A stretch of DNA of 64,000 bases, taken from contig JASJAR010000001.1 of NCBI GenBank assembly GCA_030066905.1, forward strand, positions 124,001 to 188,000, written 5' to 3'. This DNA comes from Paracoccaceae bacterium (GTDB taxonomy: Bacteria > Pseudomonadota > Alphaproteobacteria > Rhodobacterales > Rhodobacteraceae). Positions 16,773 to 24,593 of this stretch are shown here, piece by piece (within the stretch, counting starts at the first letter, position 1; the number at the start of each line of letters is the position of its first letter). A program made the translations under genes and the position numbers. Under the pieces are notes generated by a model, which was not told where the DNA came from, searched no databases, and saw nothing but the letters and a program-made list of their open reading frames with translations.

Positions 16773-18155
16773 TCAGGGCGCTGGAGCCCGTCCCGCGACC
16801 GGGGTACCGGCGACGTAGACCGACGCGATGTTCGCCTCCCCCGTCCCGTAAAGCAGCCGTTCGAGCCGGCGCTCGGGCGGGTCGTGAGCGCCCTCCTCCC
16901 AGAAGGTGAGGCCGCCGCCGGGGGCGGTCGTGTCGATGAAAAGCGCGTCGAAACTCTGCCCGGGCGCGAACCGGCCCACCGGCAGGCCCAGAACGTCCGC
17001 CCCGCCGGCAGTGGCGAGCCAGAACGCGGTGGCCGCATCGATCCGCGCCGGCCTGTGCGTGCTGCGCGCCTCCGGCGCGAGGTCGGGATCGATGCCGCTT
17101 TCGAGAAGCCGCGAGGTCTGGATCGACAGCCGCGCGGTGTCCCAGAGCGAGGCGGAGGGCCCGCCGGCAATGTCGGTGCCGAGCCCGACGCCGAGGCCGG
17201 CGTCCAGCGCCCGCCGCAGCGGAAAGGCGGCACCGCCGAAATAGGCGTTCGAGGCCGGGCAATGGGCAACGCCGGTCCCGCAGCGGATCATCGTCGCCAT
17301 GTCGCTCGGCGACAGGTAGCAGCCATGGGCCATGACCGAGCCCGGGCGCATCAGACCGAAGCCTGCAAGGGTTTCGGCATCGCTGCGGCCGAACCGTTCG
17401 AGCACGAAGGCATGTTCCCAGTCGCCCTCGGAGACGTGGCTCGTCACCGGGGTCGCAGTTTCTGCGGCCAGCGCGCCGAGCCCTGCGAGCAGACCGTCGG
17501 TACAGGCCGGCACGAAACGCGGCGCGATCATCGGGCGGACCCGGGCATCGGCATTGCCGGGATGCCCGCGGATATGCCCGATCACCTCCCGGGTGCCCTC
17601 GACCGCCGCCTCGGCGGAGGGGTCGCGGTAGTAATCGGGGCAGGTCTCGGGGTGGTCCATCGCCACCCGCCCCACAAAGGCCCGCTGGCCCTTCTCGAGG
17701 CAGACATCGGCGAGCACCTTCGTCGCCGCGTCGTGCAGCGTGGCGAAATAGACCGCCGTCGTCGTACCCCAGGCCAGGAGCCGGTCGATGAGCGCTTCGT
17801 AGACCCGCCGGGCGAAGGCGGTGTCCGCATAGCGCGCTTCGAGGGGGAAGGTGTAGGTGTCGAGCCAGTCCTCGAGCGGCAGGTCGAGCGCGGTGCCGAG
17901 TTGCGGGTATTGCGGCGCATGGACATGGAGGTCCACCAGCCCCGGCAGGAGCACCGTTCCGGGCGGCGGCGATCTGAGCCGCTCGCTGGCCCTGGCTTCG
18001 GCATGCGCGGGCGTTCCCGGCAGATGCAGGGCCGCAATCTCTCCGGCGGCGTCGAGGTCGATGACGACATCCGTGAGCGCTTCGACCCGCCCCCGCTCGG
18101 GCGTGTGGAACGCCTCGACGCAAAGCGATTGCCCTCTGAGGTCGCCAAGGCTCAT
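16773..18155 (-). CDS. guaD: Guanine deaminase (amidohydrolase superfamily)
   Basis: A 460-residue metal-dependent amidohydrolase that would convert guanine to xanthine and ammonia. The TIM barrel carries LVDLHVHAPQYP (His77 and His79 as metal ligands), HVSEGDWEH, AHGCYLS and the terminal metal ligand in GTDIAGG. PQ after HxH, and GTD followed by GG, are typical of bacterial and animal guanine deaminases. The start ATG 18155 overlaps the stop of the upstream Rieske-less oxygenase by four bases, so the two form one operon. This links that oxygenase to purine chemistry. A different but related aminated heterocycle remains possible as substrate. Confidence 0.75.
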   Translation of the reverse strand: MSLGDLRGQSLCVEAFHTPERGRVEALTDVVIDLDAAGEIAALHLPGTPAHAEARASERLRSPPPGTVLLPGLVDLHVHAPQYPQLGTALDLPLEDWLDTYTFPLEARYADTAFARRVYEALIDRLLAWGTTTAVYFATLHDAATKVLADVCLEKGQRAFVGRVAMDHPETCPDYYRDPSAEAAVEGTREVIGHIRGHPGNADARVRPMIAPRFVPACTDGLLAGLGALAAETATPVTSHVSEGDWEHAFVLERFGRSDAETLAGFGLMRPGSVMAHGCYLSPSDMATMIRCGTGVAHCPASNAYFGGAAFPLRRALDAGLGVGLGTDIAGGPSASLWDTARLSIQTSRLLESGIDPDLAPEARSTHRPARIDAATAFWLATAGGADVLGLPVGRFAPGQSFDALFIDTTAPGGGLTFWEEGAHDPPERRLERLLYGTGEANIASVYVAGTPVAGRAPAP

Positions 18156-19006
18156 CCCGCCTCCGCCGCGCCGAGGCTCGTGCCGTAGGTGTAGCCGCAT
18201 TCCTTCAGCCAGCGGCGATAGGCGACCGATGTGGCGTCGGCCCGGGTCGGGATCTCCGAGCGCGGTTCGAGGGGCAGAAGCTTCGGCCGCTGGTTTTCGA
18301 TGATGATGCGGTCCTGAAGGAAGATGAGCTGCTGAAAGGCGATGAGATCGGTCTGGTCGGAGGCCTCGTCGATGAGGAACATCACCGGGTGGGCCCGGCT
18401 GATCTCCGGGGTGACCGGCTGGACGAACAGCGCGATGACGTCCCAGCGGTCTTCCGCATTCGGGCAGGTCTTCAGAAGCACCGCCGCCAAGGGGGCGACG
18501 ACGCGGTAGATATACCGGGTGTCGATGGCCCCCTCCGCGCTCAGGGCGGCTTTCGGCTGGACGAAGCGGCAATCGGTGGCCCAGACCTCGTTTACCTCGC
18601 GCCGGATTTCGCAGGCGAACGGCAGGACCTCGGTATCGGGTTCCGCCCCCAGCACACCGGTATGGACGAAAGGGAAATGGGCCATGTCGAGAAAGTTCTC
18701 AATCACCCTCGGCCCGCTGGTGCGCACCGTGACACCGCCGCAAAGGACCAGCCGGCGATCCGCTTCGCCGGCCTCCGGGATATCGGGCACCGGCTCGCCG
18801 GGTGTACCGGGATTGGCCCAGAGACAGCCATAGCGAACGCATGTCGCCACCTCGGCTGGCCCGTTGCGCACCGCAACCGCTTCGCCGTCGCGGTAGAGAT
18901 CGAGCGTCTCCCCAAGAAGGCCGGTCCGGCTCGTGCCGGGCGGGATCTCGCCCAGCGCGCCGAGGCAATACCATTGGTCCCGCACGGCGGGCTCGGCTGC
19001 TGTCAT
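18152..19006 (-). CDS. Rieske-type oxygenase catalytic subunit lacking its Rieske domain (copy A)
   Basis: A 284-residue homologue of VanA/Ndm-type non-heme iron oxygenases. The catalytic domain is intact: ENFLDMAHFPFVH supplies Asp107, His110 and His115, and LQDRIIIENQRP supplies Asp232 as likely third ligand. The [2Fe-2S] motif CxH...CxxH is absent. Its flanks remain (LGETLDLYRDGEAVAVRNG before, VRYGCLWANPG after) and are joined directly, as if the cluster loops had been excised. Such a protein needs electrons from a Rieske cluster on another chain; a free Rieske protein is encoded divergently at 19525. By analogy with NdmC of caffeine degraders it may N-demethylate a methylated purine. I chose ATG 19006 because family homology begins there; the in-frame extension to 19117 has none. 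Confidence 0.85.
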   Translation of the reverse strand: MTAAEPAVRDQWYCLGALGEIPPGTSRTGLLGETLDLYRDGEAVAVRNGPAEVATCVRYGCLWANPGTPGEPVPDIPEAGEADRRLVLCGGVTVRTSGPRVIENFLDMAHFPFVHTGVLGAEPDTEVLPFACEIRREVNEVWATDCRFVQPKAALSAEGAIDTRYIYRVVAPLAAVLLKTCPNAEDRWDVIALFVQPVTPEISRAHPVMFLIDEASDQTDLIAFQQLIFLQDRIIIENQRPKLLPLEPRSEIPTRADATSVAYRRWLKECGYTYGTSLGAAEAG

Positions 19007-19276
19007 GGTCTGGGCATCTTTCCTCGTTCGACCCTCCGGGCAGCGTCGCGGGATGACGCGTGCATGCCAAGGCGCAGGTGCCGCGGCCGCAAGGTCGACC
19101 CCTTGGCGCACGACCATCGGTTATGAGGCCGCACAATAAAGTGGCGCGCTTGCATGCGCCTTGGGCAGCCGCCGAGCGAACCGGGGCGCCGGCCTGCGCC
19201 ACGGCCCCCATCGGCTTGAGGCCGGAATTCGCGGGGGCCAGCGTGGGTGCATCCCACCGCCCGAAGCGGAGCCCTC
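19007..19276. promoter_or_regulatory. Divergent control region of the split-oxygenase operons, with inverted repeats
   Basis: This 270-base gap separates two divergent operons, so both promoters should lie here. CCAAGGCGCA at 19067-19076 is repeated in exact inverse as TGCGCCTTGG at 19155-19164. A third related copy, CCTTGGCGCA, lies at 19101-19110. Both outer copies adjoin TGCATG. This layout would suit a dimeric regulator bridging the two promoters. An AT-rich ACAATAAA at 19133-19140 could be part of a -10 element. No regulator gene is present nearby. Confidence 0.45.
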
Positions 19277-19525
19277 ATGCGGAGCATCGTCAGTTTGGAA
19301 TTCGTCGGCCGCTTCGACCCTCAGAGCTTCGCCGCCTTCGCCGCCCACCGCGCCGAGCGCCTGTCGCTCGACCATCTGGTGGTCTCGGGCGCGCAGGAGC
19401 GAACGGTGATCCGCCTCGAAGGCCCCGACCCGCTGATCGACGCTTTCGAGATGGCGCTCAGCCTCGGCCCCGCCGATTGCCTGGTGCGCGATGTCAGGCG
19501 CCTCGAAAACGGCGCGCAGAGCTGA
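19277..19525 (+). CDS. Small acylphosphatase-like protein, first gene of the oxygenase operon
   Basis: An 82-residue protein. Its alternating pattern resembles the ferredoxin-like fold of acylphosphatases: LEFVGRFDPQSF, then DHLVVSG, TVIRLEGP, and FEMALSLGPADCLVRDV near the end. The catalytic Arg and Asn of true acylphosphatases are not obvious, so I would not assign that activity. It starts at ATG 19277 after GGAG and overlaps the Rieske gene by TGATG, which makes co-translation likely. Its constant position at the head of this operon suggests an assembly, chaperone or sensing role for the oxygenase complex. That is inference only. Confidence 0.55.
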   Translation: MRSIVSLEFVGRFDPQSFAAFAAHRAERLSLDHLVVSGAQERTVIRLEGPDPLIDAFEMALSLGPADCLVRDVRRLENGAQS

Positions 19526-20193
19526 TGCCCCCACCGCCGGTCGCCTGGACGCCCGTGGCCCTCGCCGCAGACCTCCAACCCGGTGCCGCCGCCGGCGTGG
19601 TCGTCGACGGCGCGGAGGTCGCGATCTGGCGCGACACGGCAGGTACCCCCCATGCCTGGGAAGACCGTTGCCCCCATCGCGGCATGAAGCTCAGCTTCGG
19701 CTTCGTGCGCGGCGAGCGGCTGGCCTGCCTCTACCACGGCTGGGAATACGACGGCGGCGGGCAATGCCGCTACATCCCCGCCCATCCCGACCTCGACGTG
19801 CCGGCCTCGATCTGCGTCAATCGCTACAGCGCCGCCGACGCCGCAGGGCTCCTTTGGGTGGCCTCCGGGACCGGGAGCGGCGACCTCCCCGACCCCGGGG
19901 ACCCCCTGAGCCCGCTCCGCAGCCTCTTCATCGACGCCCCCCTCGGCGAGGTTCTGAACCGGCTTGCCGCGGACGGCCTGCCGGGGCTGGGGCCGGTCGT
20001 TGAATCGGCCGAAGACGGGCCTCTGTTGAACTTCGACCAGGCGGGGCACCGGTTTGTGGTCGGACGCCACCCCACCGGCCCGTCGGGCACCGCGCTCCAT
20101 ATCCTCCTCAAGGGCGAGGTGAGCGCCGAGGCGCGGGCGGCGATGATCCCCGCAACGGCCGAACTGCGGCGGCTGGCGGAGGCGGGCCGATGA
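19525..20193 (+). CDS. Stand-alone Rieske [2Fe-2S] protein
   Basis: A 222-residue soluble protein. Cys49-x-His51 and Cys68-x-x-His71, sixteen residues apart, form a complete Rieske [2Fe-2S] site (CPHRG and CLYHGW). The domain looks like the N-terminal half of a VanA-type oxygenase, not a short ferredoxin: it continues through RYIPAHPD and GLLWVASG. The last 90 residues have no iron-ligand motif and no recognised family. It probably supplies electrons to the two Rieske-less subunits in this cluster, restoring in trans the domain they lost. The start overlaps the small upstream gene by one base and the end overlaps the GST-like gene by four. No reductase is encoded nearby. Confidence 0.85.
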   Translation: MPPPPVAWTPVALAADLQPGAAAGVVVDGAEVAIWRDTAGTPHAWEDRCPHRGMKLSFGFVRGERLACLYHGWEYDGGGQCRYIPAHPDLDVPASICVNRYSAADAAGLLWVASGTGSGDLPDPGDPLSPLRSLFIDAPLGEVLNRLAADGLPGLGPVVESAEDGPLLNFDQAGHRFVVGRHPTGPSGTALHILLKGEVSAEARAAMIPATAELRRLAEAGR

Positions 20194-20822
20194 CCCGACC
20201 GGTCCTTTGGAACTACGATCTCGACGATGCCTCCTACACCGTCCGGCTCATGGCCTCGCTTGCGGGCGTGGACGTCGATCTGCGGGCGGTCGATGTCTAC
20301 CCGGGCGCCGAACACCACTCGCCGGGCTATCTCGCCAGGCATCCGCTGGGCCGGGTCCCGCTTCTCGAGGACGGTGTGGTGCAGCTCCGGCAGGTGCCGG
20401 CGATGCTCACCCATCTTGCGCGAACCGGTCCGCGCGGGACGGGCTTTCTGCCGGCCGACCCGGTCGGGACGGCAGCGGTCGAGGACTGGCTCGCCTTCGC
20501 CTTTCGCGACTGGCTGGCGCTGTCGGCCGCGCGCAGCGCTTCGATCTTCGGCGACGGTGTCGATCTCGACCCGCTCAGAGCGGCCGCGATAGCCGCGCTG
20601 CGCGTTGCCGAGGACCGTCTTGTCGCCCAGTCGCTCCTCGGCTCGGGTTTCGTCGCGGGATCGGCGGCGAGTGTGGCCGACATCGCGCTCTTTCCCGGCT
20701 TCGCCCTCAGCCGGGACAGCAACATCGACCACGACGCCTTCCCCGCCTTGCGCAACTGGGCCCGCCGGATCCGCGCGCTTGAGGGGTTCGTGACGATGCC
20801 CGGCATCCCGGATTACCATTGA
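20190..20822 (+). CDS. GST-fold protein, probable structural subunit (NdmE-like)
   Basis: A 210-residue glutathione S-transferase-fold protein with an N-terminal thioredoxin-like half (to about residue 80) and an all-helical C-terminal half. RVPLLEDG keeps the cis-proline loop, but the next helix reads LRQVPAML where active enzymes have Glu/Gln-Ser to hold glutathione; the Ser is Val. This points to a structural role rather than catalysis. In caffeine-degrading Pseudomonas, the GST-like NdmE tethers the Rieske-less oxygenase NdmC to its electron donor. The position here, between a free Rieske protein and Rieske-less subunits, fits that model well. It overlaps both neighbours. Confidence 0.75.
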   Translation: MTRPVLWNYDLDDASYTVRLMASLAGVDVDLRAVDVYPGAEHHSPGYLARHPLGRVPLLEDGVVQLRQVPAMLTHLARTGPRGTGFLPADPVGTAAVEDWLAFAFRDWLALSAARSASIFGDGVDLDPLRAAAIAALRVAEDRLVAQSLLGSGFVAGSAASVADIALFPGFALSRDSNIDHDAFPALRNWARRIRALEGFVTMPGIPDYH

Positions 20823-22357
20823 TGGCCGGGATCGGGGACACTCTCGCTGCGACCTACGACTTCATCGTCGTCGGCTCAGGCTCCGGCGGGTCGGTGGTGA
20901 CCCGCCGGCTCGTCGAGGCGGGCCACGAGGTGCTGCTGGTGGAAGCCGGCGGCGACGGGCGCGGGGTGCCGGTGCTCGAAGACCCCCGCCGCTGGACCGA
21001 GATCGCCGGGACCGAATGGGATTGGGGGCTGTCCTACGCGCCCACTCCCGAGGTCGGTGGCCGCGCGATCGCCATCCCGCGCGGCCGCGTGCTGGGGGGC
21101 TCCGGCACGACCAACGCTATGATGTGGTATCGCGGTCATCCGTCGGATTACGACCGCTGGGTCGAACTCGGCTGCTCCGGCTGGAGCTGGGCGGACTGCC
21201 TGACGGCCTTCCGGCGCGCCGAAACCTGGGCCGGGGGCCCGAGCGACCTGCGGGGTGGTGAGGGACCCCTCCGCGTCGCGCCGCCGGCCGACCCGCATCC
21301 GCTTGCGCTGGCGATGATCGAGGCGTCCGGACAGGCGGGCCATGCGGTGCTCGACGACCCGAACGGGGCGTCCAACGAGGGCGCGGCCCCGGCGAACTTC
21401 AACATCGACGCGGGACGCCGCTTCGGCCCCGTGGAGGGCCATCTGTCGGGCATCCTCGATGCGGAGAACCTCACCGTGGCGCTGTCGACTGCGGCCCTCG
21501 CCCTCCTCTGGCAGGGCGACCGCGCGGCCGGGGTGAGATTGTGCCGGGACGGCGAGCGGCACGAGGCCCGGGCCAGCCGGGGTGTGGTGCTTGCCGCCGG
21601 GGCGTTCGAGACCCCCCGGCTCCTGATCGGGTCGGGCATCGGGCCGGAGCCGACCCTGCGCGCCCTGGGGGTGTCGGTGGTCGCGCCGCGCGCCGATGTC
21701 GGCGACAATCTCCAGGACCATCCGCTGGTCCGCGGCGTGAACTTCGCCGCGTCGCGCGCGCTGCCGCCGCCGCGGGACAATGGCGGCGGCGCGATCCTCA
21801 ACTGGCGCTCGGAGCCCACCCGCGACAAGCCCGACCTCCACGCCTTTCCCGTCGCGGCGCGAAGCGCGACGCCGGCCCTGGCCGAACGCCTGTCGAAGGC
21901 GGATTTCGCGATCTGTGTCGGGCTCATGGGCTCGAAAAGCCGCGGCAGGCTGACGCTCACCGGTGCCACGGCGGATGGGCCGCTGCACATCGACCCGGGG
22001 CTGCTGTCGCACCCCGACGACCGAAAAGCGCTGCGCCTCGGGATCGAGGCGATCAAGGACCTTGCACGCCAACCCGCGCTCGCGGCACTGACCGAACGCC
22101 GTCTCTGCCCTACCGAGGAGGACGACCTCGACGCCTTCCTCGCGCTGGCTTGCGGGACCTTCTTTCACCCCTGCGGCACCGCGCGCATGGGCTCCGACGA
22201 CGAGGCTGTGACCGACCCTCGTCTGAGGGTCAATGGCGCCGAGAGCCTCTGGGTCGCCGATGCCTCGGTGATCCCGGACATCCCAAGCTGCAACACCCAT
22301 TCGGTCGTCACCATGATCGGCGAGCGGGCGGCTGAGTTCATTCTGGAGGACGCATGA
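20822..22357 (+). CDS. GMC family FAD-dependent oxidoreductase
   Basis: A 511-residue glucose-methanol-choline oxidoreductase. FIVVGSGSGGSV near the N-terminus binds the FAD diphosphate, and GRVLGGSGTTNAMMW is the GMC signature 1. ETPRLLIGSGIG is signature 2, and the C-terminal FHPCGTARMG and CNTHSVVTMIGE regions carry the active-site histidines. It would oxidise an alcohol to an aldehyde, possibly feeding the aldehyde dehydrogenase at the end of this operon. The ATG at 20822 overlaps the upstream stop by one base (TGATG); a TTG at 20819 is also possible. The alcohol substrate is unknown. Confidence 0.85.
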   Translation: MAGIGDTLAATYDFIVVGSGSGGSVVTRRLVEAGHEVLLVEAGGDGRGVPVLEDPRRWTEIAGTEWDWGLSYAPTPEVGGRAIAIPRGRVLGGSGTTNAMMWYRGHPSDYDRWVELGCSGWSWADCLTAFRRAETWAGGPSDLRGGEGPLRVAPPADPHPLALAMIEASGQAGHAVLDDPNGASNEGAAPANFNIDAGRRFGPVEGHLSGILDAENLTVALSTAALALLWQGDRAAGVRLCRDGERHEARASRGVVLAAGAFETPRLLIGSGIGPEPTLRALGVSVVAPRADVGDNLQDHPLVRGVNFAASRALPPPRDNGGGAILNWRSEPTRDKPDLHAFPVAARSATPALAERLSKADFAICVGLMGSKSRGRLTLTGATADGPLHIDPGLLSHPDDRKALRLGIEAIKDLARQPALAALTERRLCPTEEDDLDAFLALACGTFFHPCGTARMGSDDEAVTDPRLRVNGAESLWVADASVIPDIPSCNTHSVVTMIGERAAEFILEDA

Positions 22358-23742
22358 AAGAGCCCGACACGATCCTCTCCGGGGCCGCGCTCGTTACGAT
22401 GGACCAGGCGCTTCGGGTGCTCCCCGAGGGCGGGGTCGCGCTCGCCGGCGGCGAGATCCTGGCGGTGGGTCCGCGCGAGGAGCTCGCCACAGCCCACCCG
22501 GGCGCAGAGACGCGCCACATGCCCGATTGCGTGCTGATGCCCGGGCTCATCAACGCCCATGCCCATTCGGGGTTTCTGCGCGGCACGGCCGAGCACCTGC
22601 CGGTCTGGGACTGGCTCACGATCCATATCAATCCGATGCACCGGATGCTCAGGCCCGAAGAGGCCGAAGCCGCAAGCTGGCTCGCCTATGCCGAATCGCT
22701 CCTCGGCGGGACGACCACGATCCTCGACATGTGGCGCTTCATGGACCGTTCGGCGCGCTGTGCCGAGACGCTTGGCAACCGGCTTGTCGCGGTGCCCTAT
22801 GTCGGCGCCCATCCCGATTACGACTATTTCGACACGCTTGAGATGAACGAGGCCCTGATCGGAGAGTGGCACGGGGGCGCGAACGGCCGGGTCACGGTCT
22901 GGGTCGGGCTCGAACACCTGTTCTATGCCGACGAGGCCGGCCAGGCCCGGGCGCTGGCCATGGCCAAGGCCCACGACACCGGGCTTCACACCCATTGCTC
23001 GGAAGCCGAGATCGAGGTCGCCGAGTTCGAGCGGCGCTACGGCAAGCGCCCGGTCCATGCCCTGGGCGAGATCGGCCTGCTCGACGCGCCGCGGTTTCTC
23101 ATCGCCCATGCGGTCTGGCTGGATCGAGGCGAGATCGCCAGGCTCGCCGACACCGGCGGCGCGGTCGCCCATAACCCGGTGTCGAACATGAAGCTTGCCT
23201 CGGGCATCGCTCCGGTGGAGGACATGCTGGCCGCCGGGCTCGCGGTGGGTCTCGGCACCGACGGGGAGAAGGAAAACAACAACTTCGACATGTTCGAGGA
23301 AATCAAGGGGGCCTCGCTTCTGGGCAAGCTGCGCAACCGCGACGCGGCGGCGATGGACAGTTGGGAGGCGCTGAAGCTCGCCACCATCGGCGGCGCCCGG
23401 GCGCTGGGGCTCGACGACCGGATCGGCTCCATCGAACCGGGCAAGCGCGCCGATATCATCGCCGTGCGGTGCGACACGCCCCGGATGACACCGTTCTTTG
23501 CCGACGGCGAGTGGATGAACCTGCACCACAACCTCGCCCATGCCGTGCGCGGCTCGGACGTGGCCATGACCATGGTCGACGGGCAGGTCGTGGTGGAAGA
23601 CGGCGCGCTTCTGACCGGGCGCCTTTCGGACATCATCGCCGAGGTCCGCGCCCTTGTCCCCGGCCATTTCGCCCGCCGGGCGGCCTGGCTGGCAGAGAAC
23701 CAGTCCACGCAATGGACCGACCCGGAGCGCCCTGCCCCATGA
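22354..23742 (+). CDS. ATZ/TRZ-type amidohydrolase (deaminase)
   Basis: A 462-residue amidohydrolase of the group that includes 5-methylthioadenosine/S-adenosylhomocysteine deaminase and triazine hydrolases. Metal and catalytic residues are present: NAHAHSGF, HTHCSEAE, IAHAVWL and LGTDGEKENNN. These enzymes hydrolyse amino or halogen groups from aromatic N-heterocycles. The GTDGEKENN loop and the FLRG after HxH differ from the guanine deaminase at 16773 and from the 8-oxoguanine deaminase-like proteins downstream, so it likely handles another ring. It overlaps its upstream and downstream genes by four bases each, immediately before a Rieske-less oxygenase. Confidence 0.8.
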   Translation: MKEPDTILSGAALVTMDQALRVLPEGGVALAGGEILAVGPREELATAHPGAETRHMPDCVLMPGLINAHAHSGFLRGTAEHLPVWDWLTIHINPMHRMLRPEEAEAASWLAYAESLLGGTTTILDMWRFMDRSARCAETLGNRLVAVPYVGAHPDYDYFDTLEMNEALIGEWHGGANGRVTVWVGLEHLFYADEAGQARALAMAKAHDTGLHTHCSEAEIEVAEFERRYGKRPVHALGEIGLLDAPRFLIAHAVWLDRGEIARLADTGGAVAHNPVSNMKLASGIAPVEDMLAAGLAVGLGTDGEKENNNFDMFEEIKGASLLGKLRNRDAAAMDSWEALKLATIGGARALGLDDRIGSIEPGKRADIIAVRCDTPRMTPFFADGEWMNLHHNLAHAVRGSDVAMTMVDGQVVVEDGALLTGRLSDIIAEVRALVPGHFARRAAWLAENQSTQWTDPERPAP

Positions 23743-24593
23743 CCCGGACCGACGACCCCGTCGCCCTGAACGAATGGTATGCGGTCGCCAGCCTCGACGA
23801 GCCGGGGGCCGCGCCGCAAACGACCCGCCTTCTCGGCGAGGACATCGAGATCGGCCCCGGTGGCGGCGTGAGGAGCCTCGCCACCGGCGAAGCGCTCCGG
23901 ACCTGCGAGAAATGGGGACTGCTCTTTGCCAGTTTCGGCAGGCCGCCCCGCGCGCTCTTCGACATCGCCGAAGCCCGCGAAACCGACCGCCGCTTCGTGC
24001 CCTGCGGCTGGATCACGCTCAGGGCCTCAGGGCTCCGTGTGGTCGAGAATTTCCTCGACATGGCGCATTTCCCGTTCATCCACACGGGCATTCTCGGCAC
24101 CGAGCCGCATACGGAAGTTCCCCAATATGCCAGCGAGATACGCCGCGACGTCGATGAAGTCTGGGCGACGAACTGCACGTTCTTCCAGTCCCAGATTGCC
24201 GCGACCGAGACCGGCGGCGATTTCGTGCATCTGACCTACCGGGTGCCCGCGCCCTTCGTCGTGATGCTCTACCGCGTCTGCCCGTCGGCCCCCGACCGGC
24301 TCGACGCCATCGCGCTCTTTCTGCAACCGATGGAAGAGACGCTCTGCCGGGCGATTCCGCTGATGTGGCTGGTGGATACCTCGTCGACCCACGCCGAGCT
24401 TCTGCGGTTCGAGCAGGTGATCTTCATGCAGGACCGGATCGTGGTGGAAAACCAGCGCCCGCTGCGCCTGCCGCTGGAGCCGCGCCACGAAATCCCGACC
24501 CGGGCCGACGGCTCGTCGGTGGCCTATCGGCGGTGGCTGAAGGAAAAGGGGCTGCGGTTCGGAACGACGGCGGGCGCGGAGGCGGCGGCATGA
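23739..24593 (+). CDS. Rieske-type oxygenase catalytic subunit lacking its Rieske domain (copy B)
   Basis: A 284-residue paralogue of the protein at 18152-19006, exactly the same length. It aligns without gaps from residue 91 to the end, with 111 of 194 positions identical by my hand count. Asp107, His110, His115 and Asp232 are conserved, as is ENQRP. The [2Fe-2S] ligands are missing at the same place: LLGEDIEIGPGGGVRSL runs into CEKWGLLFASFG. The shared excision means the loss happened before the duplication. It lies in the same operon as the free Rieske and GST-like proteins, so it is the most direct candidate partner. Divergence from copy A suggests a different methyl position or substrate. 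Confidence 0.85.
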   Translation: MTRTDDPVALNEWYAVASLDEPGAAPQTTRLLGEDIEIGPGGGVRSLATGEALRTCEKWGLLFASFGRPPRALFDIAEARETDRRFVPCGWITLRASGLRVVENFLDMAHFPFIHTGILGTEPHTEVPQYASEIRRDVDEVWATNCTFFQSQIAATETGGDFVHLTYRVPAPFVVMLYRVCPSAPDRLDAIALFLQPMEETLCRAIPLMWLVDTSSTHAELLRFEQVIFMQDRIVVENQRPLRLPLEPRHEIPTRADGSSVAYRRWLKEKGLRFGTTAGAEAAA

